From the NCBI RefSeq assembly GCF_002055535.1, contig NZ_LN831034.1, positions 620,001 through 684,000 of the forward strand: a DNA stretch of 64,000 nt. The letters run 5' to 3'. Positions 8,616 to 19,780 of the stretch are shown piece after piece (within the stretch, counting starts at the first letter, position 1; the number at the start of each line of letters is the position of its first letter). This DNA comes from Streptococcus pyogenes (lineage in GTDB: Bacteria > Bacillota > Bacilli > Lactobacillales > Streptococcaceae). The notes beneath the pieces are model-generated. The model saw only the letters and a list, made by a program, of their open reading frames with translations, did not search any database and had not been told where the DNA came from. The translations under genes were made by a program, and so were the position numbers.

Positions 8616-9692
8616 ATGTTTTTAGCGCTTAATGAAATGAAACAATCCAAATTGCGGTATGGTTTGATTGCTGGTTTGCTATGTTTGGTTGCCTATTTGA
8701 TGTTCTTTTTGTCAGGATTGGCCTTTGGTTTGATGCAGGAGAACCGCTCGGCGGTTGATCTTTGGAAAGCTGACAGTGTTTTACTAGCCAAGGATGCTGA
8801 CGCTACCTTGACCTTATCACAGGTGTCCAGAGCTCAAGAAAATCAAATAACAGCAGACAAGGTAGCTCCTCTTGCTCAACTCAATACCGTGGCGTGGTCA
8901 GTTAAAAATCCTAAGGATGCCGACAAAGTTAAGGTTAGCCTTTTCGGGATTGATTCTAATAGCTTTATTCGTCCTAACATTGTAAAAGGTCGATTATTTA
9001 AGACTAACAAAGAGGTTGTTTTGGATCAAAGCCTTGCAAAAGAGGAAGCTTTTGCGATTGGCAAGGACTTTTACACATCGAGTTCTAGTCAAGCATTAAC
9101 TATCGTTGGTTATACTCAAAATGCTAGATTTAGTGTTGCACCAGTGGTTTATATGAATTTGGAAGCTTTTGAAACATTAAAATATGGAGAACCACTACCA
9201 AAAGATAAGCAAGTTGTTAATGCTTTTATCACTAAAGGAAGTTTAACAGATTATCCTAAAAAAGACTTCCAAAAATTAGATATTAAAACCTTTATTACTA
9301 AATTACCTGGTTATAGCGCTCAACTTTTAACTTTTGGCTTTATGATTAGTTTTCTTGTCATTATTTCAGCTATTATTATTGGTATTTTTATGTATATTTT
9401 GACTATTCAAAAGGCACCTATTTTTGGGATTATGAAAGCGCAAGGAATTTCTAACAAAACGATTACGACCGCTGTGCTTATGCAGACATTCTTTTTGAGT
9501 TTTTTAGGTAGTGGTTTAGGGTTGCTAGGTACTTGGCTGACATCATTATTATTACCAACAGTAGTACCTTTTCAAAGCAATTGGTTTTTGTATTTGGCTA
9601 TATTCGTTAGTATGATCTGTTTTGCTCTATTAGGCACCTTATTTTCTGTTTTTAACATTATACGAATTGATCCTTTGAAAGCAATTGGATAG
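8616..9692 (+). CDS. ABC exporter permease, FtsX/MacB type (HrtB-like)
   Basis: The 358-residue permease has an N-terminal membrane span (about residues 15-40), a large extracytoplasmic domain (about 45-225) and three C-terminal spans (about 235-350), the MacB/FtsX layout. The start (MFLALNEMKQSKLRYG) and length resemble HrtB, the permease of haem-export systems in lactococci and staphylococci, so a role in exporting a toxic amphiphile is plausible but not shown. AAGGGGG lies 9 bases upstream of the ATG, and an extended -10 (TGA-TATAAA, 8591-8599) may drive it. The ATPase gene follows after 9 bases. No regulator gene sits beside it. Confidence 0.85.
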   Translation: MFLALNEMKQSKLRYGLIAGLLCLVAYLMFFLSGLAFGLMQENRSAVDLWKADSVLLAKDADATLTLSQVSRAQENQITADKVAPLAQLNTVAWSVKNPKDADKVKVSLFGIDSNSFIRPNIVKGRLFKTNKEVVLDQSLAKEEAFAIGKDFYTSSSSQALTIVGYTQNARFSVAPVVYMNLEAFETLKYGEPLPKDKQVVNAFITKGSLTDYPKKDFQKLDIKTFITKLPGYSAQLLTFGFMISFLVIISAIIIGIFMYILTIQKAPIFGIMKAQGISNKTITTAVLMQTFFLSFLGSGLGLLGTWLTSLLLPTVVPFQSNWFLYLAIFVSMICFALLGTLFSVFNIIRIDPLKAIG

Positions 9693-9701
9693 GAGGTAGT
9701 G

Positions 9702-10370
9702 ATGTCGGTTTTAACATTTAAACAAGTGACCAAAACATTTCAAGATGGTCATCACGAAATCAACGCATTAAAGGCAACTGACTTTTCCATTGAAGCTGGA
9801 GAATTTGTGGCTATTATTGGACCATCAGGTTCTGGAAAATCAACCTTTTTGACCATTGCTGGTGGCTTACAGACCCCAAGTTCTGGTCAGCTAATCATTG
9901 ATGGCACTGATTATACGCATTTATCAGAAAAAGAGCGCTCACGCTTGCGCTTCAAATCCGTTGGTTTTATCTTACAAGCTTCCAATCTGATACCTTTTTT
10001 AACGGTCCAGCAGCAGTTGGAATTGGTCGATCATTTGACAGGAAGCAAAGAAAAAGCCAAAGCCAATCAGTTATTTGACGATTTAGGCATTACAGGGCTA
10101 AAACATCAGTTACCTCAAGAATTATCCGGCGGAGAAAGGCAAAGAGCGGCTATTGCCCGTGCTCTTTACCATGATCCAGCACTGATATTGGCAGACGAAC
10201 CTACTGCAAGTTTGGATACTGAAAAAGCCTATGAAGTGGTCAAACTGTTGGCTAAGGAAAGTAAAGAAAAAAACAAGGCCATTATTATGGTCACTCATGA
10301 TGATCGGATGCTAAAATATTGTGACAAAGTCTATCGGATGCAAGATGGAGAGTTATGTCAAGAGAGATAG
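9702..10370 (+). CDS. ABC exporter ATP-binding protein (HrtA/LolD-like)
   Basis: This 222-residue ATPase energises the adjacent permease. Walker A (GPSGSGKST), Q-loop, signature LSGGERQRAAIARAL, Walker B (LILADEPT) and the switch histidine (VTHDD) are intact, with the sequence style of the MacB/LolD family. AGGAGG at 9691-9696 is 5 bases from ATG 9702; the GTG three bases earlier is too close to it. The gene ends 25 bases before a strong bidirectional terminator, closing a two-gene operon. Confidence 0.92.
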   Translation: MSVLTFKQVTKTFQDGHHEINALKATDFSIEAGEFVAIIGPSGSGKSTFLTIAGGLQTPSSGQLIIDGTDYTHLSEKERSRLRFKSVGFILQASNLIPFLTVQQQLELVDHLTGSKEKAKANQLFDDLGITGLKHQLPQELSGGERQRAAIARALYHDPALILADEPTASLDTEKAYEVVKLLAKESKEKNKAIIMVTHDDRMLKYCDKVYRMQDGELCQER

Positions 10371-10395
10371 TAGACTGGTAAGAGTTTATGATATT

Positions 10396-10438
10396 AGAAA
10401 AAAACCAAACAAGCACAGCACTTGTTTGGTTTTTTTCT
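10396..10438. terminator. Bidirectional terminator between the ABC exporter and the metallopeptidase
   Basis: An 18-bp perfect stem (10396-10413 with 10421-10438) has T-rich ends on both strands, so it can end both the plus-strand ABC operon and the convergent minus-strand gene. Confidence 0.9.
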
Positions 10439-10471
10439 AAGTGTGACTATTATCAATACGTCACCATTTCC

Positions 10472-11389
10472 CTAAAGCTTACTATACGGGATGCTAAAGG
10501 TATCACCATGCTCAAAGTCGCCATATTGGTAACCTCGGTCAAACCAACGTTGGCGTTGCTTAGAAGTGCCATGTGTAAAACTATCAGGAACGGTTCTGCC
10601 ATAGGTTTCTTCTTGCAGAGTATCATCCCCAACTGCGTGAGCTGCTGCCATTGCTTCCTCAATATCTCCTTTTTCCAAAAGGCCTTGCCCTTGAACATAA
10701 TTAGCCCAGGCACCAGCATAGTAATCAGCTTGTAATTCCAACTTGACGTTGAGCTGATTGGCTTTAGCCTTTGATTTTCCTTGTCTAGCGCTAGCGTAAT
10801 TATCCATAATTCCCAATTCATTTTGGATGTGGTGGCCAACTTCATGAGCAATCACATAGGCCATAGCAAAATCACCTTTTGCGCCGTACTTGGTTGATAG
10901 TTCATTATAAAAAGAAATATCTAAATACACTTTTTGATCGCCTGGGCAATAAAAAGGACCAGAAGAGGCTTGCCCCCTGCCACAAGCGGTTTGAGTTGCT
11001 CCAGTATATAGAACTAATGTTGGTTTATGATAAGTTAACCCTTTCTCACGAAATGTCTTAGTCCAATAGTCCTCGGTAGAGGCGAAGACCTTACTGACAA
11101 AAGAAACCTGTTCTTGACTAGCCTTGTCACCATTTGTACGCGTTACTTGGCTTGATTGATAGGCATTGTTGTTGGTAGAAGAAGGCTTGCCTCCTAAAAC
11201 ACCAGATAGGCCACCACCTCCCATAACTAGGAGAAGGAGAAGAATAACCAGCTTGGTTTTCCAACCTCCTCGTGAAAAGAGTAATTGAAGCAGGAGACCG
11301 CCCCCTAGGTCGCCGCCCCCAAAAGAACCAGACGATTGACCACGTCTATCTTCAACCTGTTGACTTTCTCTCAAATCATCCGTTTTCAT
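10472..11389 (-). CDS. YpfJ-type neutral zinc metallopeptidase
   Basis: The 305-residue protein has a Gly-rich N-terminus, one membrane span (LVILLLLLVMGG, about residues 46-58) and an extracellular catalytic domain with the zinc motif HEVGHH, followed downstream by a third-ligand region (LELQADYYAGAW). This matches the YpfJ 'putative neutral zinc metallopeptidase' family, whose substrates are unknown. A GGGAGA ribosome-binding site precedes the ATG on the minus strand. Two cysteines around ACGRG and FYCPGD could form a disulfide outside the cell. The upstream region shared with rexB holds a perfect palindrome. Confidence 0.88.
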   Translation of the reverse strand: MKTDDLRESQQVEDRRGQSSGSFGGGDLGGGLLLQLLFSRGGWKTKLVILLLLLVMGGGGLSGVLGGKPSSTNNNAYQSSQVTRTNGDKASQEQVSFVSKVFASTEDYWTKTFREKGLTYHKPTLVLYTGATQTACGRGQASSGPFYCPGDQKVYLDISFYNELSTKYGAKGDFAMAYVIAHEVGHHIQNELGIMDNYASARQGKSKAKANQLNVKLELQADYYAGAWANYVQGQGLLEKGDIEEAMAAAHAVGDDTLQEETYGRTVPDSFTHGTSKQRQRWFDRGYQYGDFEHGDTFSIPYSKL

Positions 11390-11427
11390 AAGTTTCTCCC
11401 ATCTATTTCTTGATTTTATTATAAAAT

Positions 11428-11442
11428 AATTCTATTAGAATT
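11428..11442. promoter_or_regulatory. Perfect 15-base palindrome between divergent genes
   Basis: AATTCTA-T-TAGAATT is a perfect 7-1-7 inverted repeat in the 150-base space between the metallopeptidase gene and rexB, next to a minus-strand TATAAT. It is a candidate operator; I cannot assign a regulator. Its half-sites resemble the reverse of PerR-type boxes but do not match that consensus as written. Confidence 0.4.
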
Positions 11443-11493
11443 GCTATTTTTATGATGAGATTATAACTAAAAATAGGAAAAGCAATAGGTATT

Positions 11494-11502
11494 TGCTATA
11501 AT
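11494..11502 (+). promoter_or_regulatory. Extended -10 promoter for rexBA
   Basis: TGC-TATAAT, 37 bases before the rexB start codon; the -35 region is weak. Confidence 0.65.
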
Positions 11503-11539
11503 ATAACAAGGGTAGATTCAGTTTGTATAAAGGAGTCAT

Positions 11540-14500
11540 ATGAAATTAATTTACACAGAGATGAGTTACTCGATGACAGAGATTTTGGTGAATGAAGCAC
11601 GAAAAGCTGCTGACCAAGGTTATCGAGTGTTCTATATTGCTCCAAATTCTCTTTCATTTGAAAAGGAAAGGGAAGTCTTAACCTTATTGCCTGAACGAGG
11701 GACTTTTTCGATAATAGTCACCCGGTTCGTTCAAATGTCAAGGTATTTTACAGTTGAGAGCTCTCCTTCTAAGCAACATCTAGATGACACGACTTTGGCT
11801 ATGATTTTTTATCGGGCCTTGATGCAATTAAAACCAGAAGATTTGCCGAGTTATGGTCGTTTGCAAAATAATTCGGTTTTTATTGAACAACTAGTTGAGT
11901 TATATAAAGAATTAAAAAACGCACAATTAAGCGTACATGATTTAACAGGGTTAGACCATCCTCAAAAACAAGAAGATCTTATTAAAATTATTGAGCTTGC
12001 AGAGACGATCATGATTCAGCAAGATTATAATCAAGATAGTCCTCTACAATCTTTTGCAAGAGCAATTAAGTTAGGACTTTTAAATAACCAACTATCAAAA
12101 ACAGTTGTTGTTATTGATGGTTTTTCACGTTTTTCAGCTGAAGAGGATTATTTATTATCACTTTTAAATAACAACTGTCAAGAGGTCATCATTGGCAGTT
12201 ATGTGAGTCAAAAAGCTTATCAAAAATCTTTTATTAAGGGAAATATCTATGAGGCTAGCCTTCATTTTTTGCAAGATTTGGCTCAAAAATACCATATCAA
12301 GCCGGTATTTGCGACCTCTAATCAAGTGTTTAAACCAGCCTTTTCACGGCTAACACAATTATTTGAAGCAACTCATGATTTTTCACAAGTAGACTGGCAA
12401 CTCCAAAAGAGTGATCTTGATCACTTTAGCCTTTGGCAATGTCATCATCAAAAAGAGGAAATTGAACATGTAGCAAAATCCATTCGGCAAAAGCTATATG
12501 AAGGTTACCGTTATAAGGATATCTTAGTGTTGCTAGGAGATATGGATGCTTATCAATTACAAATTGGGCCTATCTTTGATAAGTTTGAAATCCCCTACTA
12601 TTTAGGAAAAGCAGAGCCTATGGCTGCCCATCCATTAGTCCAATTTATAGAATCGCTCGAACGAAGTCAGCGCTATAATTGGCGTCGTGAAGACATTTTA
12701 AACATGTTAAAATCAGGACTTTTTGGTTGTTTTGATGATAGTGATATTGATCGCTTTGAGGAATATACTCAGTTTGCAGATATTAAAGGATTTACTAAAT
12801 TTTCAAAGCCTTTTACCATTAACTCTTCTAGGCAGTATCCTCTTGACTTTTTAAATGAAATGAGACAAGACATCGTTTTACCTTTGCAAGAATTGTTTAA
12901 GAGTCAAAAACAACTTGGTGCTTCACTTGTTGACAAATTAATACTTTTTTTAAAAAAGATTAGATTAGCTGAGAATATGCAAGGTTTAGCACAGTCCCAA
13001 TTAGAGGTGGAAAAAAACGAAGAAGTTTGGAAAAGGTTTACAGATATTTTGACTTCTTTTCATCATATCTTTGGCCAAGAAAAATTACGGCTATCAGATT
13101 GCCTTGCTTTAATTAAAACGGGAATGAAATCAGCTCAGTATCGTGTTGTTCCAGCGACATTAGATGTTGTCACTATTAAATCTTATGACCTTGTTCAACC
13201 ACATTCAAAACCTTTCGTTTATGCAATTGGTCTAACTCAATCACATTTTCCTAAGCAAATTCACCATTCAGGACTACTTTCTGATCAAGAGCGTGCTAGA
13301 ATTAATGAAATAAGAAATTATCGTCATTTTGATATTGCTAGTGCCGAAAATAGTAAAAAAAACCATCAAACTGCGTTATCTCTGTTTAATGCTGCTACTA
13401 AGGAGTTAGTTCTTAGTGTTTCAACGGTAATCAACGAGACATTCGATGATCTATCTCCTTATCTTAAAGAATTAATAAACTTTGGGTTACCTCTTTTGGA
13501 TAAAGGCAAAAACTATCTATCTTATGATAATAGCGATATTGGTAACTATAAAGCTCTCTTGTCACAAATTATTGCTATTAACCGACAAGATCTTATAGAA
13601 ATGTCAGATCAAGATAAGATGTTTTGGACTGTTGTCTTACGTTATCTCAGGAAACAGTTAAGAAAGCAACAGCTAGAGCTACCTACTTCAGATTATCGTT
13701 TATCAACAAAGCCTTTGTCTAAAGAAGTTATCGAGGTATGTTTTCCAAAGGGAATCCCTTTAAAGCTATCTGCAACTGCTTTAACCGTTTTTTATAATAA
13801 TCAGTACAACTATTTTTTGAAATATGTTTTGAATTTAAACAAAACAGAATCCATTCATCCAGATTCCAGAATTCATGGTCAATACTTGCATCGTGTCTTT
13901 GAGCGGTTAATGAAAGATCACACGCAAGAACCGTTTGATAATAAGTTAAAACAAGCAATCTACCATACCAATCAAGAAAGTTTTTTTCAGCAGGTTTACC
14001 AAGATAATGCCGAGGCTGAGTACAGTTTAGCTATACTAGAAGATATTGTTAGATCAACAGCACCTATCTTGCAACTTAACCAAAACATACAGGTCATTGA
14101 TCAAGAAAAGAACTTTCAGCTGGATATGGGAAATGAGATATTAGTCCACGGGATCATTGATCGTATTGACCAGCTGAGCGACGGTAGCTTGGGCATTGTT
14201 GACTATAAATCAAGCGCGAATCAATTTGATATTGGGACCTTTTATAATGGGTTGAGTCCACAACTAATGACTTACCTCGCAGCCTTAAAACAGATTGCAC
14301 CGCACGATATAAACCAATTATTTGGGGCTATGTACCTTCATTTGCAAGATCCTAAATTGGATCTAGTAACATTTAAACAAATTGATAACACATTAGTGGA
14401 GAGTATCTATAAAGCGTTGACCTATAAAGGTATTTTTTCAGAAGTCGAAAAAGAGCATCTATCTACTGGTGCTTACCAAACCAAAAATGCTCTTTATTCC

Positions 14501-14755
14501 AATGACGAATTGGAAACACTTTTAAATTATAACAAGTACCTCTATCTTAAAGCTGCTAAACACATTAAAAAGGGACATTTTTTGATTAATCCTTATACAA
14601 GCGATGGTAAGACAGTTCAAGGAGATCAATTAAAAGCCATTACCCGTTTTGAAGCAGATCTTGACATGGGACAGGCAAGGCGACTAGTGACTCTCCCTGC
14701 TAAGGAGAAAAAAGAGTGCTTTTTAACATTAATGAGAAAGGAGAGCCACTTGTGA
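11540..14755 (+). CDS. rexB: ATP-dependent exonuclease subunit B
   Basis: RexB is the AddB-type partner of RexA in the helicase-nuclease that resects double-strand ends and recognises Chi. The 1071-residue length fits streptococcal RexB. The N-terminal half is a degenerate superfamily 1 helicase fold without a usable P-loop; the C-terminal RecB-family nuclease domain carries HGIIDRID and IVDYKSS, which supply the catalytic Asp and Lys. I see no C-terminal Cys cluster for the 4Fe-4S centre present in Bacillus AddB, in line with the shorter streptococcal form. AAAGGAG precedes the ATG. Its stop overlaps the rexA start. Confidence 0.95.
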   Translation: MKLIYTEMSYSMTEILVNEARKAADQGYRVFYIAPNSLSFEKEREVLTLLPERGTFSIIVTRFVQMSRYFTVESSPSKQHLDDTTLAMIFYRALMQLKPEDLPSYGRLQNNSVFIEQLVELYKELKNAQLSVHDLTGLDHPQKQEDLIKIIELAETIMIQQDYNQDSPLQSFARAIKLGLLNNQLSKTVVVIDGFSRFSAEEDYLLSLLNNNCQEVIIGSYVSQKAYQKSFIKGNIYEASLHFLQDLAQKYHIKPVFATSNQVFKPAFSRLTQLFEATHDFSQVDWQLQKSDLDHFSLWQCHHQKEEIEHVAKSIRQKLYEGYRYKDILVLLGDMDAYQLQIGPIFDKFEIPYYLGKAEPMAAHPLVQFIESLERSQRYNWRREDILNMLKSGLFGCFDDSDIDRFEEYTQFADIKGFTKFSKPFTINSSRQYPLDFLNEMRQDIVLPLQELFKSQKQLGASLVDKLILFLKKIRLAENMQGLAQSQLEVEKNEEVWKRFTDILTSFHHIFGQEKLRLSDCLALIKTGMKSAQYRVVPATLDVVTIKSYDLVQPHSKPFVYAIGLTQSHFPKQIHHSGLLSDQERARINEIRNYRHFDIASAENSKKNHQTALSLFNAATKELVLSVSTVINETFDDLSPYLKELINFGLPLLDKGKNYLSYDNSDIGNYKALLSQIIAINRQDLIEMSDQDKMFWTVVLRYLRKQLRKQQLELPTSDYRLSTKPLSKEVIEVCFPKGIPLKLSATALTVFYNNQYNYFLKYVLNLNKTESIHPDSRIHGQYLHRVFERLMKDHTQEPFDNKLKQAIYHTNQESFFQQVYQDNAEAEYSLAILEDIVRSTAPILQLNQNIQVIDQEKNFQLDMGNEILVHGIIDRIDQLSDGSLGIVDYKSSANQFDIGTFYNGLSPQLMTYLAALKQIAPHDINQLFGAMYLHLQDPKLDLVTFKQIDNTLVESIYKALTYKGIFSEVEKEHLSTGAYQTKNALYSNDELETLLNYNKYLYLKAAKHIKKGHFLINPYTSDGKTVQGDQLKAITRFEADLDMGQARRLVTLPAKEKKECFLTLMRKESHL

Positions 14756-17700
14756 TTTCTTTTGCCCCATTTTTAAGCCCCGAAGCTATTAAACATTTGC
14801 AAGAAAACGAAAGGTGCAGAGATCAGTCTCAAAAACGCACAGCTCAACAAATTGAAGCAATTTATACTAGTGGCCAAAATATACTTGTATCAGCTTCTGC
14901 TGGTTCAGGAAAAACCTTTGTAATGGTCGAACGCATACTTGATAAAATTTTGAGAGGTGTTTCAATTGATCGGCTTTTTATCTCAACCTTTACTGTTAAA
15001 GCAGCTACAGAACTGCGTGAGCGGATTGAAAACAAATTATACTCACAAATTGCTCAAACTACAGATTTTCAAATGAAAGTTTATTTAACAGAACAATTGC
15101 AATCTCTTTGTCAAGCTGATATTGGTACTATGGATGCTTTTGCACAGAAAGTAGTAAGTCGCTATGGTTATAGCATTGGCATTTCATCCCAATTTCGTAT
15201 CATGCAGGATAAAGCAGAACAAGATGTTTTAAAGCAAGAGGTGTTTAGCAAACTCTTTAATGAGTTTATGAATCAAAAAGAGGCACCGGTGTTTAGGGCT
15301 CTTGTGAAAAATTTTTCTGGTAACTGTAAAGACACTTCAGCTTTTAGAGAGTTAGTTTATACTTGTTATTCTTTTAGCCAATCGACAGAAAACCCAAAAA
15401 TATGGTTGCAAGAAAATTTTCTAAGCGCTGCTAAAACTTACCAAAGACTTGAAGATATCCCGGATCATGATATTGAACTCTTACTTTTGGCAATGCAAGA
15501 CACTGCAAATCAGCTAAGAGATGTGACTGATATGGAAGATTATGGGCAGCTGACTAAGGCAGGTAGCCGATCTGCTAAATACACTAAACACTTAACGATC
15601 ATAGAAAAGTTGTCTGATTGGGTGCGTGATTTTAAATGTTTGTATGGAAAAGCCGGATTGGATCGGTTGATCAGAGATGTGACAGGCCTTATACCATCTG
15701 GGAATGATGTTACAGTCTCGAAGGTAAAATACCCTGTTTTTAAGACCTTGCATCAAAAATTAAAACAATTTAGGCATTTAGAAACAATTTTAATGTATCA
15801 GAAAGACTGTTTTTCCTTATTGGAACAGTTACAAGATTTTGTGCTTGCGTTTTCAGAAGCTTATTTAGCTGTCAAAATACAAGAAAGTGCTTTTGAATTT
15901 TCAGATATTGCACACTTTGCAATCAAAATTTTAGAGGAAAATACGGATATTCGCCAATCCTATCAGCAACACTATCATGAGGTGATGGTTGATGAATATC
16001 AAGATAACAATCATATGCAAGAGCGACTCCTGACCTTACTATCGAACGGTCATAATCGCTTTATGGTAGGAGATATCAAACAATCGATCTATCGATTTCG
16101 GCAAGCCGATCCTCAGATTTTTAATCAAAAGTTTAGAGACTATCAAAAAAAACCTGAGCAGGGGAAAGTGATTTTACTCAAAGAAAACTTTCGTAGCCAA
16201 TCAGAGGTGTTAAATGTCAGCAATGCTGTTTTTAGTCACTTAATGGACGAATCAGTAGGAGACGTCTTATACGATGAGCAACATCAGTTAATAGCAGGTA
16301 GTCATGCTCAAACAGTCCCCTATCTAGACCGTCGTGCTCAGTTATTGCTATATAATAGCGATAAAGATGATGGCAACGCCCCTTCAGATAGTGAGGGTAT
16401 TTCATTTAGTGAGGTTACAATTGTTGCCAAAGAAATTATTAAGCTTCACAATGATAAGGGTGTCCCTTTTGAAGACATTACGTTACTCGTTTCTTCAAGA
16501 ACAAGAAATGATATCATTTCTCATACATTCAATCAATATGGTATTCCTATAGTAACAGATGGTGGGCAGCAAAACTATCTTAAATCTGTTGAAGTGATGG
16601 TTATGTTAGATACATTACGCACCATTAATAACCCAAGAAATGATTATGCCCTTGTGGCTTTACTGCGCTCACCGATGTTTGCCTTTGATGAGGATGATTT
16701 AGCAAGAATAGCACTTCAAAAAGACAATGAGCTAGATAAAGATTGCCTATATGACAAGATACAAAGGGCTGTGATTGGAAGAGGTGCTCATCCTGAATTG
16801 ATTCACGATACCTTGCTTGGCAAGTTAAATGTTTTTTTAAAGACGTTGAAAAGCTGGCGTCGATACGCTAAGCTAGGGTCGTTGTATGACTTGATTTGGA
16901 AAATTTTTAATGATCGTTTTTATTTTGATTTTGTAGCTAGTCAAGCAAAAGCAGAACAAGCACAAGCTAATCTATACGCATTAGCTCTACGTGCTAATCA
17001 GTTTGAAAAATCGGGCTATAAAGGGCTATACCGTTTTATTAAAATGATTGATAAGGTACTTGAGACGCAAAATGACTTAGCTGATGTGGAAGTGGCTACT
17101 CCTAAACAAGCTGTTAATTTAATGACCATTCACAAGTCTAAAGGTTTACAATTTCCGTATGTATTTATCCTTAATTGTGACAAGCGCTTCTCAATGACAG
17201 ATATTCATAAATCATTTATTCTGAATCGGCAGCACGGTATCGGTATCAAGTACCTTGCAGATATCAAAGGTTTACTTGGTGAAACAACACTCAATTCTGT
17301 TAAAGTAAGCATGGAAACCTTACCTTATCAATTGAACAAACAAGAGTTGCGCTTAGCAACTTTATCAGAAGAAATGCGCTTACTGTATGTTGCTATGACA
17401 CGAGCTGAAAAAAAAGTTTATTTTATTGGTAAAGCTAGTAAGAGCAAAAGTCAAGAAATCACAGATCCTAAAAAGTTAGGCAAACTTTTGCCGCTGGCTT
17501 TACGAGAACAGTTATTGACATTCCAAGATTGGCTATTAGCAATAGCAGATATATTTTCAACTGAAGATCTTTATTTTGATGTTCGCTTTATTGAAGATAG
17601 TGATTTGACACAAGAGTCAGTCGGACGACTTCAAACACCACAGTTATTAAATCCAGATGATCTTAAAGATAATCGTCAATCAGAAACAATTGCACGGGCT

Positions 17701-18384
17701 TTAGATATGTTAGAAGCAGTGTCTCAATTGAATGCCAATTATGAAGCAGCTATTCATTTGCCAACAGTTCGAACGCCTAGCCAACTTAAGGCAACTTACG
17801 AGCCTTTATTAGAACCCATTGGTGTAGATATTATAGAGAAATCTTCTCGATCGCTATCTGATTTTACTTTGCCACATTTTTCAAAAAAAGCAAAAGTTGA
17901 AGCAAGTCATATTGGATCAGCTCTTCATCAGTTGATGCAGGTGCTCCCTTTGTCAAAACCGATAAATCAACAAACGCTTTTAGACGCTTTAAGAGGAATT
18001 GATAGTAACGAAGAGGTAAAAACAGCTCTTGATCTCAAAAAAATAGAGTCGTTCTTTTGTGATACAAGCCTAGGCCAATTTTTTCAGACTTACCAAAAAC
18101 ACTTGTATCGAGAAGCGCCATTTGCTATTTTAAAACTTGACCCTATCAGTCAAGAAGAGTATGTCCTACGTGGTATTATAGATGCCTACTTTTTGTTTGA
18201 TGATCATATTGTATTAGTGGACTATAAAACAGATAAATACAAGCAGCCCATTGAGTTAAAAAAGCGTTACCAACAACAGTTGGAGTTATATGCAGAAGCT
18301 CTCACTCAAACGTATAAACTTCCTGTGACTAAGCGCTATCTTGTTTTAATGGGAGGTGGAAAGCCAGAAATTGTCGAAGTTTAA
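14752..18384 (+). CDS. rexA: ATP-dependent helicase/nuclease subunit A
   Basis: RexA is the AddA-type motor and nuclease subunit. From the chosen start the P-loop SASAGSGKT is at residues 47-55, Walker B is VMVDEYQD, motif [15 protein letters not shown] follows, and UvrD-type C-terminal motifs ([23 protein letters not shown]) are present. The C-terminal nuclease has [16 protein letters not shown] and QQQLELY. The start is GTG 14752, overlapping the rexB TGA, with AAAGGAG 8 bases upstream, giving 1210 residues; it fits the conserved beginning of relatives. An in-frame GTG at 14716 also has an AAGGAG and would add 12 residues. Confidence 0.94.
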   Translation: MISFAPFLSPEAIKHLQENERCRDQSQKRTAQQIEAIYTSGQNILVSASAGSGKTFVMVERILDKILRGVSIDRLFISTFTVKAATELRERIENKLYSQIAQTTDFQMKVYLTEQLQSLCQADIGTMDAFAQKVVSRYGYSIGISSQFRIMQDKAEQDVLKQEVFSKLFNEFMNQKEAPVFRALVKNFSGNCKDTSAFRELVYTCYSFSQSTENPKIWLQENFLSAAKTYQRLEDIPDHDIELLLLAMQDTANQLRDVTDMEDYGQLTKAGSRSAKYTKHLTIIEKLSDWVRDFKCLYGKAGLDRLIRDVTGLIPSGNDVTVSKVKYPVFKTLHQKLKQFRHLETILMYQKDCFSLLEQLQDFVLAFSEAYLAVKIQESAFEFSDIAHFAIKILEENTDIRQSYQQHYHEVMVDEYQDNNHMQERLLTLLSNGHNRFMVGDIKQSIYRFRQADPQIFNQKFRDYQKKPEQGKVILLKENFRSQSEVLNVSNAVFSHLMDESVGDVLYDEQHQLIAGSHAQTVPYLDRRAQLLLYNSDKDDGNAPSDSEGISFSEVTIVAKEIIKLHNDKGVPFEDITLLVSSRTRNDIISHTFNQYGIPIVTDGGQQNYLKSVEVMVMLDTLRTINNPRNDYALVALLRSPMFAFDEDDLARIALQKDNELDKDCLYDKIQRAVIGRGAHPELIHDTLLGKLNVFLKTLKSWRRYAKLGSLYDLIWKIFNDRFYFDFVASQAKAEQAQANLYALALRANQFEKSGYKGLYRFIKMIDKVLETQNDLADVEVATPKQAVNLMTIHKSKGLQFPYVFILNCDKRFSMTDIHKSFILNRQHGIGIKYLADIKGLLGETTLNSVKVSMETLPYQLNKQELRLATLSEEMRLLYVAMTRAEKKVYFIGKASKSKSQEITDPKKLGKLLPLALREQLLTFQDWLLAIADIFSTEDLYFDVRFIEDSDLTQESVGRLQTPQLLNPDDLKDNRQSETIARALDMLEAVSQLNANYEAAIHLPTVRTPSQLKATYEPLLEPIGVDIIEKSSRSLSDFTLPHFSKKAKVEASHIGSALHQLMQVLPLSKPINQQTLLDALRGIDSNEEVKTALDLKKIESFFCDTSLGQFFQTYQKHLYREAPFAILKLDPISQEEYVLRGIIDAYFLFDDHIVLVDYKTDKYKQPIELKKRYQQQLELYAEALTQTYKLPVTKRYLVLMGGGKPEIVEV

Positions 18385-18459
18385 GGTTGTTGTGACACAA
18401 GGGTATTTTGCAAATGATAATAGTATAGTTGAGGATTTTACGAAATGCTTGAAAAGCTA

Positions 18460-18488
18460 TTGACCTTTGAATAATAATACAATATAAT
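18460..18488 (+). promoter_or_regulatory. Promoter of the amino acid-binding lipoprotein gene
   Basis: TTGACC (18460-18465) and TATAAT (18483-18488) at 17-bp spacing, close to consensus. Confidence 0.88.
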
Positions 18489-18523
18489 AAGTTTTATTAG
18501 CGACAAAAAGGAATAAATATACT

Positions 18524-19336
18524 ATGAATTTTAAAAAAATAAGATTTGGTTTTTTGCTTTGCCTCCTACTTTATCCTTTAGCAGCTTGTAACAAGTCTGA
18601 ACAACTTAATCACTACGAAAGAATTAAAAAAACAAGAAAATTAGTCGTTGCTGTAAGCCCTGATTATGCTCCTTTTGAATTTAAAGCTTTAGTTAATGGA
18701 AAAGATACTATTGTTGGAGCAGATGTTCAATTAGCTCAGGCTATTGCTGATGAATTAGACGTTGATCTTGAGCTTTCACCAATGAGTTTTGATAATGTTT
18801 TGTCTAGTTTACAGACTGGTAAAGCTGATCTTGCTATTTCAGGAATCTCACATACTAAAGAAAGAGCTAAAGTATATGATTTTTCAATTCCTTACTATCA
18901 GGCAGAAAACGCTATAGTGATGAGAGCATCTGATGCTAAAGTGACCAAAAATATTAGTGACCTAAACGGTAAGAAAGTAGCCGCTCAAAAAGGTAGTATC
19001 GAGGAAGGTTTAGTTAAAATACAATTACCAAAGGCCAATCTGATTTCTTTGACTGCTATGGGAGAAGCCATTAATGAACTAAAAGCAGGACAAGTCTATG
19101 CAGTTACCTTAGAAGCACCTGTAGCTGCTGGTTTTTTAGCCCAACATAAGGATCTGGCTTTAGCACCCTTTAGCTTAAAAACCAGTGATGGAGATGCCAA
19201 AGCAGTGGCCCTTCCTAAAAATAGTGGAGACTTAACCAAAGCCGTTAATAAGGTTATTGCTAAGTTAGATGAGCAAGAACGGTACAAGTCATTTATTGCA
19301 GAGACAATAGCACTAACGAAAAATACTATGAAGTAA
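18524..19336 (+). CDS. Amino acid ABC transporter substrate-binding lipoprotein
   Basis: The 270-residue product starts with a signal peptide ending in the lipobox LAAC (Cys22), so it is anchored to the outer face of the membrane. The mature part is a family 3 periplasmic-type binding protein: KLVVAVSPDYAPFEF, GADVQLAQAIADEL and the DLAISGISHTKERA segment that clamps the alpha-amino group. It is probably for a polar amino acid, but the ligand cannot be told. There is no permease or ATPase gene beside it, so it must serve a transporter encoded elsewhere. Its own strong promoter marks it as a single-gene unit. Confidence 0.9.
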   Translation: MNFKKIRFGFLLCLLLYPLAACNKSEQLNHYERIKKTRKLVVAVSPDYAPFEFKALVNGKDTIVGADVQLAQAIADELDVDLELSPMSFDNVLSSLQTGKADLAISGISHTKERAKVYDFSIPYYQAENAIVMRASDAKVTKNISDLNGKKVAAQKGSIEEGLVKIQLPKANLISLTAMGEAINELKAGQVYAVTLEAPVAAGFLAQHKDLALAPFSLKTSDGDAKAVALPKNSGDLTKAVNKVIAKLDEQERYKSFIAETIALTKNTMK

Positions 19337-19401
19337 TAAGGTTAATAAAAACTTTATTAGTATCCGTTGGAAAAGTGTTTGGAATAAACAATAAAAGAGG
19401 T

Positions 19402-19433
19402 TTGACTTTTTTAAAAAAATAATGTAATATAAT
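19402..19433 (+). promoter_or_regulatory. Promoter for rpsU
   Basis: TTGACT (19402-19407) with TAATAT at 17 bp (19425-19430), or the better hexamer TATAAT at 20 bp (19428-19433). Confidence 0.7.
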
Positions 19434-19476
19434 TGGGAACGTGAAAATGTTACAATATCTTGAGGAGGTGAAACAC

Positions 19477-19653
19477 ATGTCAAAAACAGTAGTACGTAAG
19501 AATGAATCTCTTGACGATGCTCTTCGTCGCTTCAAACGTTCTGTTACTAAAGCTGGTACTCTTCAAGAATCACGTAAACGTGAATTCTACGAAAAACCTT
19601 CTGTAAAACGTAAACGTAAATCAGAAGCAGCTCGCAAACGTAAAAAATTCTAA
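19477..19653 (+). CDS. rpsU: 30S ribosomal protein S21
   Basis: This 58-residue, very basic protein ([19 protein letters not shown] at the start, Arg/Lys-rich tail) is S21, a small-subunit protein near the 3' end of 16S rRNA that helps initiation. I chose the ATG at 19477 because GAGGAGGTG lies 8 bases upstream and the family starts here; 12 in-frame codons upstream are not part of it. In many bacteria rpsU, dnaG and rpoD form one macromolecular-synthesis operon; here rpsU is separated from dnaG-rpoD by a terminator and the inverted mscL gene. Confidence 0.97.
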
Positions 19654-19654
19654 T

Positions 19655-19706
19655 GGATAAAAAATAAAACAGTTCTCACAATTAGAACTGTTTTTATTTT
19701 TTATCC
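19655..19706 (+). terminator. Terminator after rpsU
   Basis: A very long stem (GGATAAAAAATAAAACAGTT to its complement, ending at 19706) closes over a short AC-rich loop, with T-rich right arm. Transcription of rpsU should end here. Confidence 0.9.
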
Positions 19707-19732
19707 AGAAGAAGCAAGGGAGCTTTTTTGAT

Positions 19733-19766
19733 ATCAAAAAAAGTAGTTAGACATGCCTAACTACTT
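19733..19766 (-). terminator. Terminator after mscL
   Basis: AAAGTAGTTAG (19740-19750) pairs with CTAACTACTTT (19756-19766); read on the minus strand the stem is followed by seven T. It ends the mscL transcript, convergent with rpsU. Confidence 0.85.
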
Positions 19767-19780
19767 TATCAAAAATCGCT

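Noticed and set aside
10388-10735. Open frame on the plus strand opposite the zinc metallopeptidase
   Set aside because: It begins in the bidirectional terminator and is antisense to a clearly conserved gene; composition is not protein-like.
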